Shown here in pieces: positions 20,983 to 28,224 of a stretch of 36,744 nucleotides of DNA. The stretch comes from Bacillota bacterium (GTDB lineage Bacteria > Bacillota > Clostridia > Christensenellales > CAG-138). The notes under the pieces were generated by a model. It did not search any database, had not been told where the DNA came from, and saw nothing but the letters and a program-made list of their open reading frames with translations. Made by a program: the position numbers and the translations under genes. The DNA is taken from the NCBI GenBank assembly GCA_023426265.1, contig JAFABA010000011.1:1-36744 (forward strand), written 5' to 3'. Positions within the stretch are counted from its first letter, which is position 1. Each line of letters starts with the position of its first letter.

Positions 20983-21858
20983 ATGACAGGTACATCGCCA
21001 CGCATCCGCTTCGGCCCTTCGGGCAATTCCGATTCTTTTTATGCACAAGGCTATACCGCGACCTGGCAGGCCCCCAAATGGCTTTCGGATATGGGGCTTC
21101 ATGCGTTTGAATATTCCCTTGGCCATGGCATCCGCATTCGCGAGGAAACCGCCGCGACCATCAGAAAATACGCGGAGGCATATGATATCCAGATGAGCGT
21201 CCATTTTCCTTACTATATCAACCTTGTTACCACAGACCCGGAAAACATGCAAAAGAACAAGGAATACTTTTTGAAAGCCGTAACCGTCTCTAAGCAAATG
21301 GGTGCGGTCCGCGGCGTATTCCACCCCGGTTCCGTTGGAAAAGCAGGCAGGAGAGACTCGCTTCTCACCGCGTGCGCCTTATTAAAGGAAATCATCGGGA
21401 CATTGGACGACGCTGGCATTAACTTAGAAACCTTTACGCTCTGCCCGGAGACGATGGGCAAGTTAAGCCAGCTTGGCGACCTTGAGGAAATGCTTTCTCT
21501 TTGCTGTGTGGACGAGCGTCTGCTCCCGTGCGTCGATTTTGGGCACCTGCACTGCCGCGGCATGGGCGCGATTAAAACGCAGGAGGATTACGCCACCATA
21601 CTGGACGCCATGGAAAACAGGATAGGGAGCGCGCGCGCAAAGCGGATGCACATCCATTTCAGCCGCATTGAGTTTACGAAGGCGGGGGAAAAGATGCACC
21701 ATACGTTTGCGGATACGCAGTTTGGCCCGGAGTTTCCGCCGCTGGCGGAGCTTTTATATGAGCGGAGATATACGCCCGTTGTCATATGCGAATCGCGCGG
21801 CACAATGGCGGAGGATGCCCTGATGATGCAACAAATGTACGAGTCTTGGATGCAATAG
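20983..21858 (+). CDS. Endonuclease IV-like TIM-barrel protein
   Basis: A 291-aa protein of the xylose-isomerase-like TIM barrel / AP endonuclease family 2. Residues in the positions of the metal ligands are present: H74 (SVHFPYY), H114 (FHPGS), E156 (CPETMGK), D185 and H188 (CVDFGHLH), H223/H225 (MHIHFSRIEF) and E270 (ICESRG). This agrees with a zinc-dependent apurinic-site endonuclease (Nfo), though the sequence is divergent and such proteins in Clostridia are often annotated only as TIM-barrel. ATG 20983 follows TAGGAGG. Its promoter region carries a duplicated -10 box. It is followed by efp after 124 bp. Confidence 0.83.
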   Translation: MTGTSPRIRFGPSGNSDSFYAQGYTATWQAPKWLSDMGLHAFEYSLGHGIRIREETAATIRKYAEAYDIQMSVHFPYYINLVTTDPENMQKNKEYFLKAVTVSKQMGAVRGVFHPGSVGKAGRRDSLLTACALLKEIIGTLDDAGINLETFTLCPETMGKLSQLGDLEEMLSLCCVDERLLPCVDFGHLHCRGMGAIKTQEDYATILDAMENRIGSARAKRMHIHFSRIEFTKAGEKMHHTFADTQFGPEFPPLAELLYERRYTPVVICESRGTMAEDALMMQQMYESWMQ

Positions 21859-21868
21859 CATAAAAACC

Positions 21869-21898
21869 TTGTTGAAAGTCCCAATCCTGTGGTAAAAT
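21869..21898 (+). promoter_or_regulatory. Promoter of efp
   Basis: A -10 box TAAAAT (21893-21898) carries the extended TGG upstream. The -35 box may be TTGTTG (21869-21874, 18-bp spacer) or TTGAAA (21872-21877, 15-bp spacer). Confidence 0.5.
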
Positions 21899-21982
21899 CA
21901 TTTGGGTATGCCGCGTATTGGCATAAAAGCAACTTAATACAATCTATCATACAGAAGATTTGAGTTTGGAGGATATGACGCT

Positions 21983-22540
21983 ATGATCAGTGCAGGGGAT
22001 TTTCGTAAGGGTGTAACGGTGGAAATTGATGGACAGGTTTGGTCCATTTCGGATTTCCAGCATGTCAAGCCCGGCAAAGGCGCGGCTTTCGTCCGTACCC
22101 GCCTGAAAAACGTAATGACCGGGGCGGTACTCGAACGTACGTTTAACCCGACGGATAAATACCCGCCTGCGCATATTGAAACCAAAGAGATGCAGTATCT
22201 CTATGAGGACGGTTCGCTCTACTATTTCATGGATGTGGAAACCTACGAGCAAATTCCCCTCAACCATGACCAGGTGGAGGACGCCATCAATTTTATCGTA
22301 GAGAACCAGACGGTGAAGGTTCGTTTCTTTAAGGGCAGCCCATTCTCCGTTGACGCGCCCAATTTCGTGGAACTGACCATTACCGAAACTGAACCCGGGT
22401 TCAAAGGCGATACGGCGACAGGCACCACCAAGCCCGCCATACTTGAAACGGGATATAAAATCAACGTTCCGCTGTTCGTCAACGAGGGCGACCGTATCCG
22501 CGTGGATACGCGCACCGGCGAATATATGGAGCGCGTATAA
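21983..22540 (+). CDS. efp: Translation elongation factor P
   Basis: A 185-aa EF-P that relieves ribosome stalling at proline runs. The N-terminal KOW-like domain carries the conserved loop KPGKGAAF with Lys32 at the tip, the position that is modified in Bacillus (5-aminopentanolylation). The central and C-terminal OB folds are complete, ending with INVPLFVNEGDRIRVDTRTGEYMERV. GGAGGATATGACGCT precedes ATG 21983. The gene shares an operon with the CD1247-type gene 31 bp downstream. Confidence 0.97.
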   Translation: MISAGDFRKGVTVEIDGQVWSISDFQHVKPGKGAAFVRTRLKNVMTGAVLERTFNPTDKYPPAHIETKEMQYLYEDGSLYYFMDVETYEQIPLNHDQVEDAINFIVENQTVKVRFFKGSPFSVDAPNFVELTITETEPGFKGDTATGTTKPAILETGYKINVPLFVNEGDRIRVDTRTGEYMERV

Positions 22541-22571
22541 CGCAAGCTACCTATACAAGGAGGTACCGTAC

Positions 22572-22976
22572 ATGAGCTATGTGAAAGAAAAGGTCTCCTA
22601 TTTGCGCGGCCTTTGCGATGGTCTGGAAATTGCCGATGAGACCCAGCGCAAACTGTATACCGCCATCATCGAAACGCTGGACGCCGTCGCCGATGCGATA
22701 GATGAAAACGAGGCGACATTGGCAGAACTGGACGAATGCGTCTCCGATATCTACGACGCGCTGGACGATGTGGAAGAAGAACTCTACGGCGAAGATGATG
22801 AAGGCGAAGACGAAGAGGATGAAGACGCCTTCGACGAGGATGCCTTTATCGAGGTGCAGTGTCCGCATTGCGGCGATACCATTTATTTTGACCAGGACAT
22901 GCTTTCCTCCCGCGAGGAGCTCATTTGCCCCTCCTGCAACAAGAAGGTCATTCCCGCCGTCGGCGAAGAAGAATAA
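22572..22976 (+). CDS. CD1247 N-terminal-domain protein with zinc ribbon
   Basis: A 134-aa protein in three parts: a helical N-terminal domain (1-70) with SYVKEKVSYLRGLCDGLEI, as in the CD1247 N-terminal domain family of Clostridia; a very acidic linker (69-92, almost all Glu/Asp); and a C-terminal zinc ribbon with C97-x2-C100 and C119-x2-C122. The role is unknown; the acidic linker and ribbon suggest a protein- or RNA-polymerase-interacting factor, which is a guess. AAGGAGGT precedes ATG 22572. It follows efp closely and ends at a terminator. Confidence 0.85.
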   Translation: MSYVKEKVSYLRGLCDGLEIADETQRKLYTAIIETLDAVADAIDENEATLAELDECVSDIYDALDDVEEELYGEDDEGEDEEDEDAFDEDAFIEVQCPHCGDTIYFDQDMLSSREELICPSCNKKVIPAVGEEE

Positions 22977-22995
22977 CCGCTTACACCATACCAAT

Positions 22996-23032
22996 GCGAA
23001 CGCAGGGCAAGCTTTGCGTTCGCTTTCTTTTT
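22996..23032 (+). terminator. Terminator of the efp operon
   Basis: A perfect 9-bp stem GCGAACGCA (22996-23004) / TGCGTTCGC (23015-23023) is followed by TTTCTTTTT (23024-23032). Confidence 0.9.
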
Positions 23033-23071
23033 GAGAAGGTTTCATCAGGCAGAGGGAAAGGGGGAGTGCAA

Positions 23072-23878
23072 GTGGAACACAAAAGCGTCACGTCCGAACG
23101 CGGCACAACGCATTATTGGATATTAAAAAACGCCGATGAGAACGCGAAGTGCATCGTGTTTACGCATGGGTTAACCGTCAACCATTCTATGTTTGAAAAG
23201 CAGGTGGAGCATTTTAAGGAGCGTTATACCGTCATCATATGGAACGTGCCTTTGCATGGCTTATCCCGCCCTTATGCCAATTTTACTTATGAAAATACCG
23301 CATTGGAACTTAAAGCAATCCTGGATGCGGAAAATATCAATGAGATCGTCTTAGTTGGAATGTCCATGGGAGGATATCCAAGCCAAATGTTTGCGGCCAG
23401 GTACCCCAAAAATACGCTTGCTTTGGTTGCGATCGATACCACGCCGTTTGGCACAGGCTATTATTCAAAATCCGATCAATGGTGGCTCAAAAACGCTTCC
23501 GCAATGGCGCGCTGGTTCCCCGAACAAACGCTGCGTAAAAGCATGGCGAGGTCTGTCAGCAGGACGCAATACGCTTATGATCTGATGCTCCAAATGCTAC
23601 AGCCGCTTACCAAACAGGATATCTGTGAGCAGATGAATCTTGCGTACGGCAAGTTTCTTGATGAGAACCAGGATATCCGTTTCGCGTGCCCGGTTCTGAT
23701 ACTGCTCGGAGAGCATGATACAACGGGCAAGGTCAAACAATACTCCCGCGAATGGACCAAAAAAGAGGGTTACCCGCTTGTGGTAATTAAAGATGCCGCC
23801 CACTTTTCAAACGCGGATAATTTTTTGGACGTCAACGCGGCAATAGACGCCTTTTTGTCGCAAGTCCTGCCCGAATAA
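23072..23878 (+). CDS. Alpha/beta hydrolase
   Basis: A 268-aa alpha/beta-hydrolase fold protein. The nucleophile elbow is GMSMG with Ser98; an acid is likely in GEHDTTG (near 218) and the histidine in DAAHFSNAD. The oxyanion HG motif THGLTVNH lies at 31-38. No signal peptide, so cytoplasmic. The likely start is GTG 23072, behind GGGGGA (23060-23065); GTG 23066 is an alternative. An in-frame extension upstream runs through the terminator and is not real. The substrate is unknown: esterase, lipase-like and peptidase activities are all possible. Confidence 0.87.
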   Translation: MEHKSVTSERGTTHYWILKNADENAKCIVFTHGLTVNHSMFEKQVEHFKERYTVIIWNVPLHGLSRPYANFTYENTALELKAILDAENINEIVLVGMSMGGYPSQMFAARYPKNTLALVAIDTTPFGTGYYSKSDQWWLKNASAMARWFPEQTLRKSMARSVSRTQYAYDLMLQMLQPLTKQDICEQMNLAYGKFLDENQDIRFACPVLILLGEHDTTGKVKQYSREWTKKEGYPLVVIKDAAHFSNADNFLDVNAAIDAFLSQVLPE

Positions 23879-23927
23879 AGCCGAATCCAGGCCCGTTTCT
23901 CCGACGAGTTTGCGCCTTTGTACAACA

Positions 23928-23956
23928 TTGACACGGATGATGCATAATGCTATAAT
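23928..23956 (+). promoter_or_regulatory. Consensus promoter of tRNA-Trp
   Basis: Perfect TTGACA (23928-23933), a 17-bp spacer and perfect TATAAT (23951-23956) lie 26 bp before the tRNA. This is the strongest sigma-A promoter in the window, as expected for a stable RNA gene. Confidence 0.92.
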
Positions 23957-23981
23957 ACGCATGTTGGTTTTTCCCAAGCCT

Positions 23982-24055
23982 AGGGGCATGATGTAATGGT
24001 AACATAGCGGTCTCCAAAACCGTTCTTGAGGGTTCGAGTCCTTCTGCCCCTGCCA
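23982..24055 (+). tRNA. tRNA-Trp (anticodon CCA)
   Basis: The acceptor arms AGGGGCA (23982-23988) and TGCCCCT (24045-24051) pair perfectly, with discriminator G24052 and an encoded CCA at 24053-24055. The anticodon stem GCGGT/ACCGT encloses the 7-nt loop CTCCAAA, with anticodon CCA at 24014-24016. The T loop TTCGAGT is present. A D-arm with GTAATGGTAAC is visible. Confidence 0.97.
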
Positions 24056-24062
24056 CAGCGTG

Positions 24063-24112
24063 AGTTGATGAGCCCGATTTCCTGGGATAGGGAAATGGTT
24101 TATCAACTTTTC
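24063..24112 (+). terminator. Terminator after tRNA-Trp
   Basis: A long, interrupted hairpin has outer arms AGTTGAT (24063-24069) / ATCAACT (24102-24108) and inner ATTTCC / GGGAAAT pairing, followed by TTTCTT. It separates the tRNA from proC. Confidence 0.75.
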
Positions 24113-24152
24113 TTATATACGGCAGTAGAATTCTTTTTTCAGGGGGATACAT

Positions 24153-24953
24153 ATGACAAAGCTCGGATTTATCGGCGCCGGCAACATGGGCGAGGCCATT
24201 TTGCGCGGCATACTCCGTGAAGGGCTTGTAGCGCCTTCGGGCATATATATATTTGACCCCAACAAGGAGAAGATCAAAGAGCTGCAAACGGAGCTTGGCG
24301 TATTGACCGCCCAAAGCAGCCCAGCCATGATTGCGGCATGCGACGTTATATTGTTAGCCGTCAAGCCCAACATCTGCGCGGCCGTGCTGCAGGAATGCAG
24401 CCAGGCGCTAAGCGGCAAGGCGCTCATTTCCATCGTAACCGGCTGGAGCCGCTCGGACATCGCGGAGCTGGTTCCAAACTGCCGCATTCTGCGCGTCATG
24501 CCCAATACGCCCTGCATGGTGGGCCAGGGCATGGTCGCCATGGATATGGACCATACGTTAAGTGAAGAGGAATTCCAGTTCGCGCAGGCGCTGTTTATGG
24601 CTACCGGCAAGGCGGAACCCGTACCCAGTTACCTGATGGACGCTGTGGTCGGCGTCTCCGGCAGCGGCCCGGCGTACGTTTACCTCTTTATTGAAGCCAT
24701 GGCAGACGGCGGCGTGCGTGCGGGGCTTCCGCGCGCGCTCGCCTACAAGCTGGCCGCGCAGACGGTGCTTGGCGCGGCCAAGATGGTGCTCGATACCGGC
24801 ATACATCCGGGCGCATTGAAGGACGCGGTCTGTTCTCCCGGCGGGACGACGATCGAGGCCGTGGCAGCCCTTGAGCGCGGCGGTATGCGCGCCGCGGTTC
24901 TCGACGCGGTGGAAGTCTGCGTGGACAAAGCGCGCACCCTTGCAGCCAAATAA
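24153..24953 (+). CDS. proC: Pyrroline-5-carboxylate reductase
   Basis: A 266-aa ProC, which reduces pyrroline-5-carboxylate to proline with NAD(P)H, the last step of proline synthesis. The Rossmann motif GFIGAGNMGEAI (5-16) is intact, as are RVMPNTPCMVGQGM and the C-terminal signature GSGPAYVYLFIEAMADGGVRAGL with SPGGTTIEAVAALE. Length is normal. AGGGGGA precedes ATG 24153. rnhA follows 6 bp after its stop codon, so the pair forms an operon. Confidence 0.97.
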   Translation: MTKLGFIGAGNMGEAILRGILREGLVAPSGIYIFDPNKEKIKELQTELGVLTAQSSPAMIAACDVILLAVKPNICAAVLQECSQALSGKALISIVTGWSRSDIAELVPNCRILRVMPNTPCMVGQGMVAMDMDHTLSEEEFQFAQALFMATGKAEPVPSYLMDAVVGVSGSGPAYVYLFIEAMADGGVRAGLPRALAYKLAAQTVLGAAKMVLDTGIHPGALKDAVCSPGGTTIEAVAALERGGMRAAVLDAVEVCVDKARTLAAK

Positions 24954-24959
24954 CACGGT

Positions 24960-25406
24960 ATGAAAGAGATTACGATATACACGGACGGCGCGTGTTCCGG
25001 AAACCCCGGCCCGGGCGGCTGGGGCGCCATCCTGCAGTATAAGAACCATAAAAAGGAAATTTCCGGCGGGGAAGGGGAGACCACCAACAACCGCATGGAG
25101 TTGATGGCGGCCATCTGCGCTTTGGAGGCGCTGCTTGAGCCCTGCAAAGTGGATTTGTATACCGACAGCGCCTACCTGTGCCGTGCGTTTACCGAAAACT
25201 GGATCATCAATTGGCAGCGCAACGGCTGGAAAACGGCCGGAAAACAGGACGTCGAGAACCAGGATCTGTGGAAGCGGCTTTTAAAACAGGCGGACATCCA
25301 TAAGGTTACATGGCATAAAGTAAAAGGCCATAGCGACAACGAAAACAACAACCGGTGCGACGCGCTTGCGCGCACAGCGATAAAGAACTTGAAGCCGTCC
25401 AATTAG
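24960..25406 (+). CDS. rnhA: Ribonuclease HI
   Basis: A 148-aa RNase HI that degrades the RNA strand of RNA-DNA hybrids. The catalytic set is complete: D9 (YTDGAC), E47 (NNRMELMA), D69 (YTDSAY) and D134 (NRCDALA), with H124 (KGHSDNENN). The WQRNGWKTAGKQDVENQDLW segment forms the basic handle region. ATG 24960 starts 6 bp after proC with no clear ribosome site, so translation is probably coupled. A terminator overlaps its end. Confidence 0.97.
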   Translation: MKEITIYTDGACSGNPGPGGWGAILQYKNHKKEISGGEGETTNNRMELMAAICALEALLEPCKVDLYTDSAYLCRAFTENWIINWQRNGWKTAGKQDVENQDLWKRLLKQADIHKVTWHKVKGHSDNENNNRCDALARTAIKNLKPSN

Positions 25407-25416
25407 GGCGGCTTTT
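25394..25416 (+). terminator. Terminator of proC-rnhA
   Basis: The stem GCCGTCC (25394-25400) / GGGCGGC (25406-25412), with one T-G pair and a 5-nt loop, is followed by TTTT. The left arm lies inside the last codons of rnhA. Confidence 0.8.
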
Positions 25417-25509
25417 GCATTGTTAGTTGAATACGCAATCATCAGGGATATAGCCGCATAGAACCAGCCGTTCAGTTGAGCCAGCTAGCCAAAGCTCCAA
25501 AAACATTCC

Positions 25510-25545
25510 ATACTATTCGTTAAACTTGTCTTTAACGAATAGTAT
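25510..25545. repeat. Perfect 15-bp inverted repeat with 6-bp centre
   Basis: ATACTATTCGTTAAA (25510-25524), centre CTTGTC (25525-25530) and TTTAACGAATAGTAT (25531-25545) form a perfect inverted repeat. There is no T-tract on the right and none close on the left, so it is a poor terminator. The layout, two arms of 11-15 bp around a 6-8-bp core, is that of tyrosine-recombinase target sites such as dif and loxP, and a tyrosine recombinase gene starts 387 bp away. A related single arm TACTATTCGTAAAA recurs at 25839-25852. Function is inferred only. Confidence 0.6.
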
Positions 25546-25931
25546 ATAAAGAAAAATAGAGTTGGTTTTGAGCGCTCCCCAGCAATCCTAACCGTATCAG
25601 CCCGCCCGGCCAGCCCCGCATCGCTGCTGCCAGCACACAGACCTGAACCGTGCGCGTTGTCAATTCCATTATTCTCGCTGCTTCTGCTGACTAGGAAGTT
25701 AAAACCGACTGCTCTTGAAAAGAGTTTTCTTTTAACGACATCGGTATCGATTCATTCGCATACTGGGAATGATCTCGCGCAAGGCCCTTCAATGAAATCC
25801 CAAATGAACCCTTCCCTCTTCATACGCATTTTTAATTGTACTATTCGTAAAAACCACATATATGGTATACTTTTCATAACCATATTGGTTTCATTGACCA
25901 TATTGGTATTGTCAATTGCTTTGGAGCTTAT
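25546..25931. other. Gene-poor stretch upstream of the recombinase gene
   Basis: I find no convincing gene between rnhA and the recombinase (25417-25931). Besides the inverted repeat at 25510-25545, the stretch has a weak hairpin CTCTT-GAA-AAGAG before TTTTCTTTT (near 25710-25732). Near its right end lies an extended -10 motif TGGTATACT (25863-25871), the likely recombinase promoter, with no clear -35 box. Two copies of ACCATATTGGT (25879-25889 and 25897-25907) follow it, 18 bp apart. The open frame across 25657-25995 lacks a ribosome site and family resemblance. Confidence 0.5.
25879..25907. promoter_or_regulatory. Paired 11-bp palindromic motifs in the recombinase leader
   Basis: ACCATATTGGT occurs twice (25879-25889, 25897-25907), each with symmetric ACCA/TGGT arms around TAT, spaced 18 bp start to start. 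They lie 8 bp after the extended -10 box and 25-50 bp before the start codon, a position suited to a repressor. The inner CCATATTGG is the reverse complement of the core CCAATATGG of operator O2 at 9714-9730. Confidence 0.5.
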
Positions 25932-27080
25932 ATGCCAGAAATTTACTCAATCAAAAACGCGAAGCAATATACGCGGAAATTGCGCGCCCTGTTAAGCGAG
26001 CTTCCTAGCTGCTGCGGCACCTATTTTCGCGGTATCGAAAGCCAGACCTCCGTGCTCACGCGCTACGGCTACGCGGTGGACTTAAAGACATTCTTTGCGT
26101 TTTTAACCGCTGAAATCGACTGTTTTAAAGGGAAAGAGGTCAAAAATCTAAGCCTTTCGGACTTAGAACAAGTAAAAGCGCTCGACATCGAACTGTTTTT
26201 GGAGCATCTTACCCTGTACCTAAGAAAGGAGCGCGAGGTAACGAACCACGAACGCGCAAAGGCGCGCAAGCTTTCTACGCTGCGTTCCTTCTTTAAATAT
26301 TTCTTCAAGCACGAAATGATACAGAATAACGTCGCTTCGCTTGTGGAGCTTCCCAAACTGCATGAGCGGGCAATCATCCGGCTGGAACCCCATGAGGTCG
26401 CAGACCTCATCGATACCGCAGAATCGGGCGGCGGCCTTTCTCCCGCCCAAAAGAAATACCACAGGTTCACAAAGACGCGGGACGCCGCCATACTGACGCT
26501 TTTCTTAGGCACGGGCATCCGTATCAGCGAGCTTGTGGGCGTCGATATCAATCATTTGGACTTTGTCAACAACTCGTTCCTGGTCATCCGCAAAGGCGGA
26601 AATCAGGATTCGCTTGTGTTTGGCGAGGAAGTCCGGGAAGCGCTTTTAAAATACCTTCTACAGCGTGAGCTTATGGAACCTTTGGCCGGCCATGAAAACG
26701 CGCTGTTCCTTTCGTTGCAAAAAAAGCGCATCACCGTGCGCGCCGTTGAAAATCTGGTGAAAAAATATGCCTCCGTCGCGACACCGTTAAAAAAAATCTC
26801 CCCGCACAAGCTTCGCTCCACATACGGCACCATGCTGTACCAGGAAACGGGCGATATTTATCTTGTGGCCGATATTTTGGGCCATAAGGACGTCAACACC
26901 ACAAGAAAGCACTACGCGGCGATCGAGCGGGACAGGCGGCGCTTAGCGGCCCAGGTGATCAAGCTGCGGGAAGATCCCGTTCCCACGCCTCAGCCTGCTG
27001 CTGCAGCTCCCGTGAGAGAAAAACCCGCACCCGCAGGCACGGAATCGGCAGAAAAGCCCGGCGTTGAGCCAGGCTTATAG
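25932..27080 (+). CDS. Tyrosine-type site-specific recombinase (XerC/D-like)
   Basis: A 382-aa tyrosine recombinase with a SAM-like N-terminal core-binding domain (about 25-140) and a C-terminal catalytic domain. All active residues are present: R197 (GTGIRISEL), K221 (IRKGGNQD), H292 and R295 (SPHKLRSTYG), H318 (LGHKDVNTT) and the nucleophile Y328 (RKHYAAI). A Pro/Ala-rich tail (349-382) is added after the catalytic domain. It is longer than typical XerC/XerD (about 300 aa), and no phage or transposon genes surround it. It sits beside lexA, a recurrent setting in Clostridia; Bacillus has the resolvase yneB in a similar place. The target site is unknown; a candidate lies at 25510-25545. Confidence 0.92.
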   Translation: MPEIYSIKNAKQYTRKLRALLSELPSCCGTYFRGIESQTSVLTRYGYAVDLKTFFAFLTAEIDCFKGKEVKNLSLSDLEQVKALDIELFLEHLTLYLRKEREVTNHERAKARKLSTLRSFFKYFFKHEMIQNNVASLVELPKLHERAIIRLEPHEVADLIDTAESGGGLSPAQKKYHRFTKTRDAAILTLFLGTGIRISELVGVDINHLDFVNNSFLVIRKGGNQDSLVFGEEVREALLKYLLQRELMEPLAGHENALFLSLQKKRITVRAVENLVKKYASVATPLKKISPHKLRSTYGTMLYQETGDIYLVADILGHKDVNTTRKHYAAIERDRRRLAAQVIKLREDPVPTPQPAAAAPVREKPAPAGTESAEKPGVEPGL

Positions 27081-27090
27081 AATTTATTAT

Positions 27091-27444
27091 TCATTCCCTG
27101 GGGCGGCGTTTTCGTACGCCATGGAGCGCGGGAGGCTGCCGCTTCTCTTCAAATGCCTTGAGCTTCTCTTCCCATTCGGCCAAAAGCGCGGCGTCGGGAG
27201 GTTCATAGGCGGGAGGTATAAAGCTCTCCCCCTCCCCTTCCTCTTCGTCGCCATAAAATTCGCTCAGGTACGCTTCCGTCTGGTCGGTCACGATATCCTG
27301 AACGGGAATCTGCGCGAAATTTCCTTCCCACTCGTCGATGCATTTGCAACAGTTATCGCAAAGCTTATCTGGGTCAAGATCACAGCGGTCGCACTCGCCG
27401 CACTCTACACATTCTTTTGTATCGTCAAGCAAGCAAAGCTTCAT
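27091..27444 (-). CDS. Cys-rich small acidic protein divergent from lexA
   Basis: A 117-aa protein that I cannot assign to a named family. The N-terminal third carries nine cysteines (4, 12, 15, 18, 21, 29, 32, 33, 35), mostly in Cx2C steps, which suggests a zinc or iron-sulfur site. The middle is very acidic (FYGDEEEGEGESF) and the C-terminus is basic (GVRKRRPRE). The start ATG (27442-27444) is preceded by GGAGGA (27459-27454); a longer in-frame start at 27507 lies before that ribosome site. It is divergent from lexA and could share its control region. Its stop lies 11 bp from that of the recombinase. Confidence 0.7.
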   Translation of the reverse strand: MKLCLLDDTKECVECGECDRCDLDPDKLCDNCCKCIDEWEGNFAQIPVQDIVTDQTEAYLSEFYGDEEEGEGESFIPPAYEPPDAALLAEWEEKLKAFEEKRQPPALHGVRKRRPRE

Positions 27445-27524
27445 TTCAAATACTCCTCCGGGTTCATCATACCCCGTTTTATCCTTTTGCAGGACTGTTA
27501 TGCGCAATTTTGCACGATATTTTG

Positions 27525-27563
27525 CGAACGAACGTTTTCAAACCGTTCTATCCATGCTATACT
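27525..27563 (+). promoter_or_regulatory. LexA box and promoter of lexA
   Basis: CGAACGAACGTTTT (27525-27538) matches the Gram-positive SOS box CGAACRNRYGTTYC at 13 of 14 positions. It overlaps the -35 region TTTTCA (27535-27540), which is 17 bp from the -10 box TATACT (27558-27563). lexA starts 38 bp downstream. Autorepression of lexA is therefore expected, and control of the divergent Cys-rich gene is possible. Confidence 0.82.
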
Positions 27564-27600
27564 TGATGCATGGTTGAATAACCTATACAGGAGGTCCGCC

Positions 27601-28224
27601 ATGAAGAAACTGCGCAATCCGCAAAAAGCGATCTACGATTTTATCGTATCCTATTACGAAAAAAACAGCTTCCCGCCCACCGTACGCGAAATTTGCTCGG
27701 CGGTCGGCCTGGCCTCCACCTCCACCGTCCACGCCCACTTGACAAAACTCGAACAGAATGGGCTCATCCAGCGCAACCCCGCAAAGCAGCGCTCGCTGGT
27801 AATTACGGATTCACAGGCAGCCTCCGGCGGCATGTCGGTCCCTCTGGTGGGCAATGTGGCGGCAGGTTCCCCCATACTCGCGGTGGAGAACATTGAGGAG
27901 GAATTTGTACTTCCGCCCCAGCTGTTGCACGGTGCAAGCAAGGATGAGGTGTTTATCCTCAAAATCGAAGGCAACAGCATGATCGACGCCGGCATGTTCA
28001 ACGGGGACTATATCGTAGTGCACAACGGCCTGCAGACCCACAACGGGGATATCGTGGTCGCCCGCATACAGGGCGAACGCGCCACCGTAAAGCGCTTTTA
28101 CGAGGATAAGGACAACAACCGCGTCCGCCTTCAGCCGGAAAATTCCACCATGCAGCCTATATACGTTGCGTACAGCGACGTTGAAGTCGTGGGCAAGGTA
28201 ATAGGGCTCATGCGCAGCTATTGA
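27601..28224 (+). CDS. lexA: LexA repressor, SOS regulator
   Basis: A 207-aa LexA with an N-terminal winged helix (1-65, TVREICSAVGLASTSTVHAHLTKLEQNGLI) and a C-terminal S24 protease domain. The cleavage site A88-G89 (NVAAGSPIL), the nucleophile S126 (EGNSM) and the general base K164 (ATVKRF) are all intact, so RecA-stimulated self-cleavage should work. AGGAGGT precedes ATG 27601. A canonical SOS box lies in its promoter. Its 3' end overlaps the convergent PLP-enzyme gene by 7 bp. Confidence 0.97.
   Translation: MKKLRNPQKAIYDFIVSYYEKNSFPPTVREICSAVGLASTSTVHAHLTKLEQNGLIQRNPAKQRSLVITDSQAASGGMSVPLVGNVAAGSPILAVENIEEEFVLPPQLLHGASKDEVFILKIEGNSMIDAGMFNGDYIVVHNGLQTHNGDIVVARIQGERATVKRFYEDKDNNRVRLQPENSTMQPIYVAYSDVEVVGKVIGLMRSY

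Noticed and set aside
25710..25732. Hairpin CTCTT-GAA-AAGAG followed by T residues
   Set aside because: The stem is only 5 bp and AT-rich and no gene ends there, so it is not listed as a terminator.
25657..25995. A 112-codon open frame with a hydrophobic stretch upstream of the recombinase
   Set aside because: It overlaps the recombinase start, lacks a ribosome site, and the hydrophobic part arises from the AT-rich promoter and operator region.
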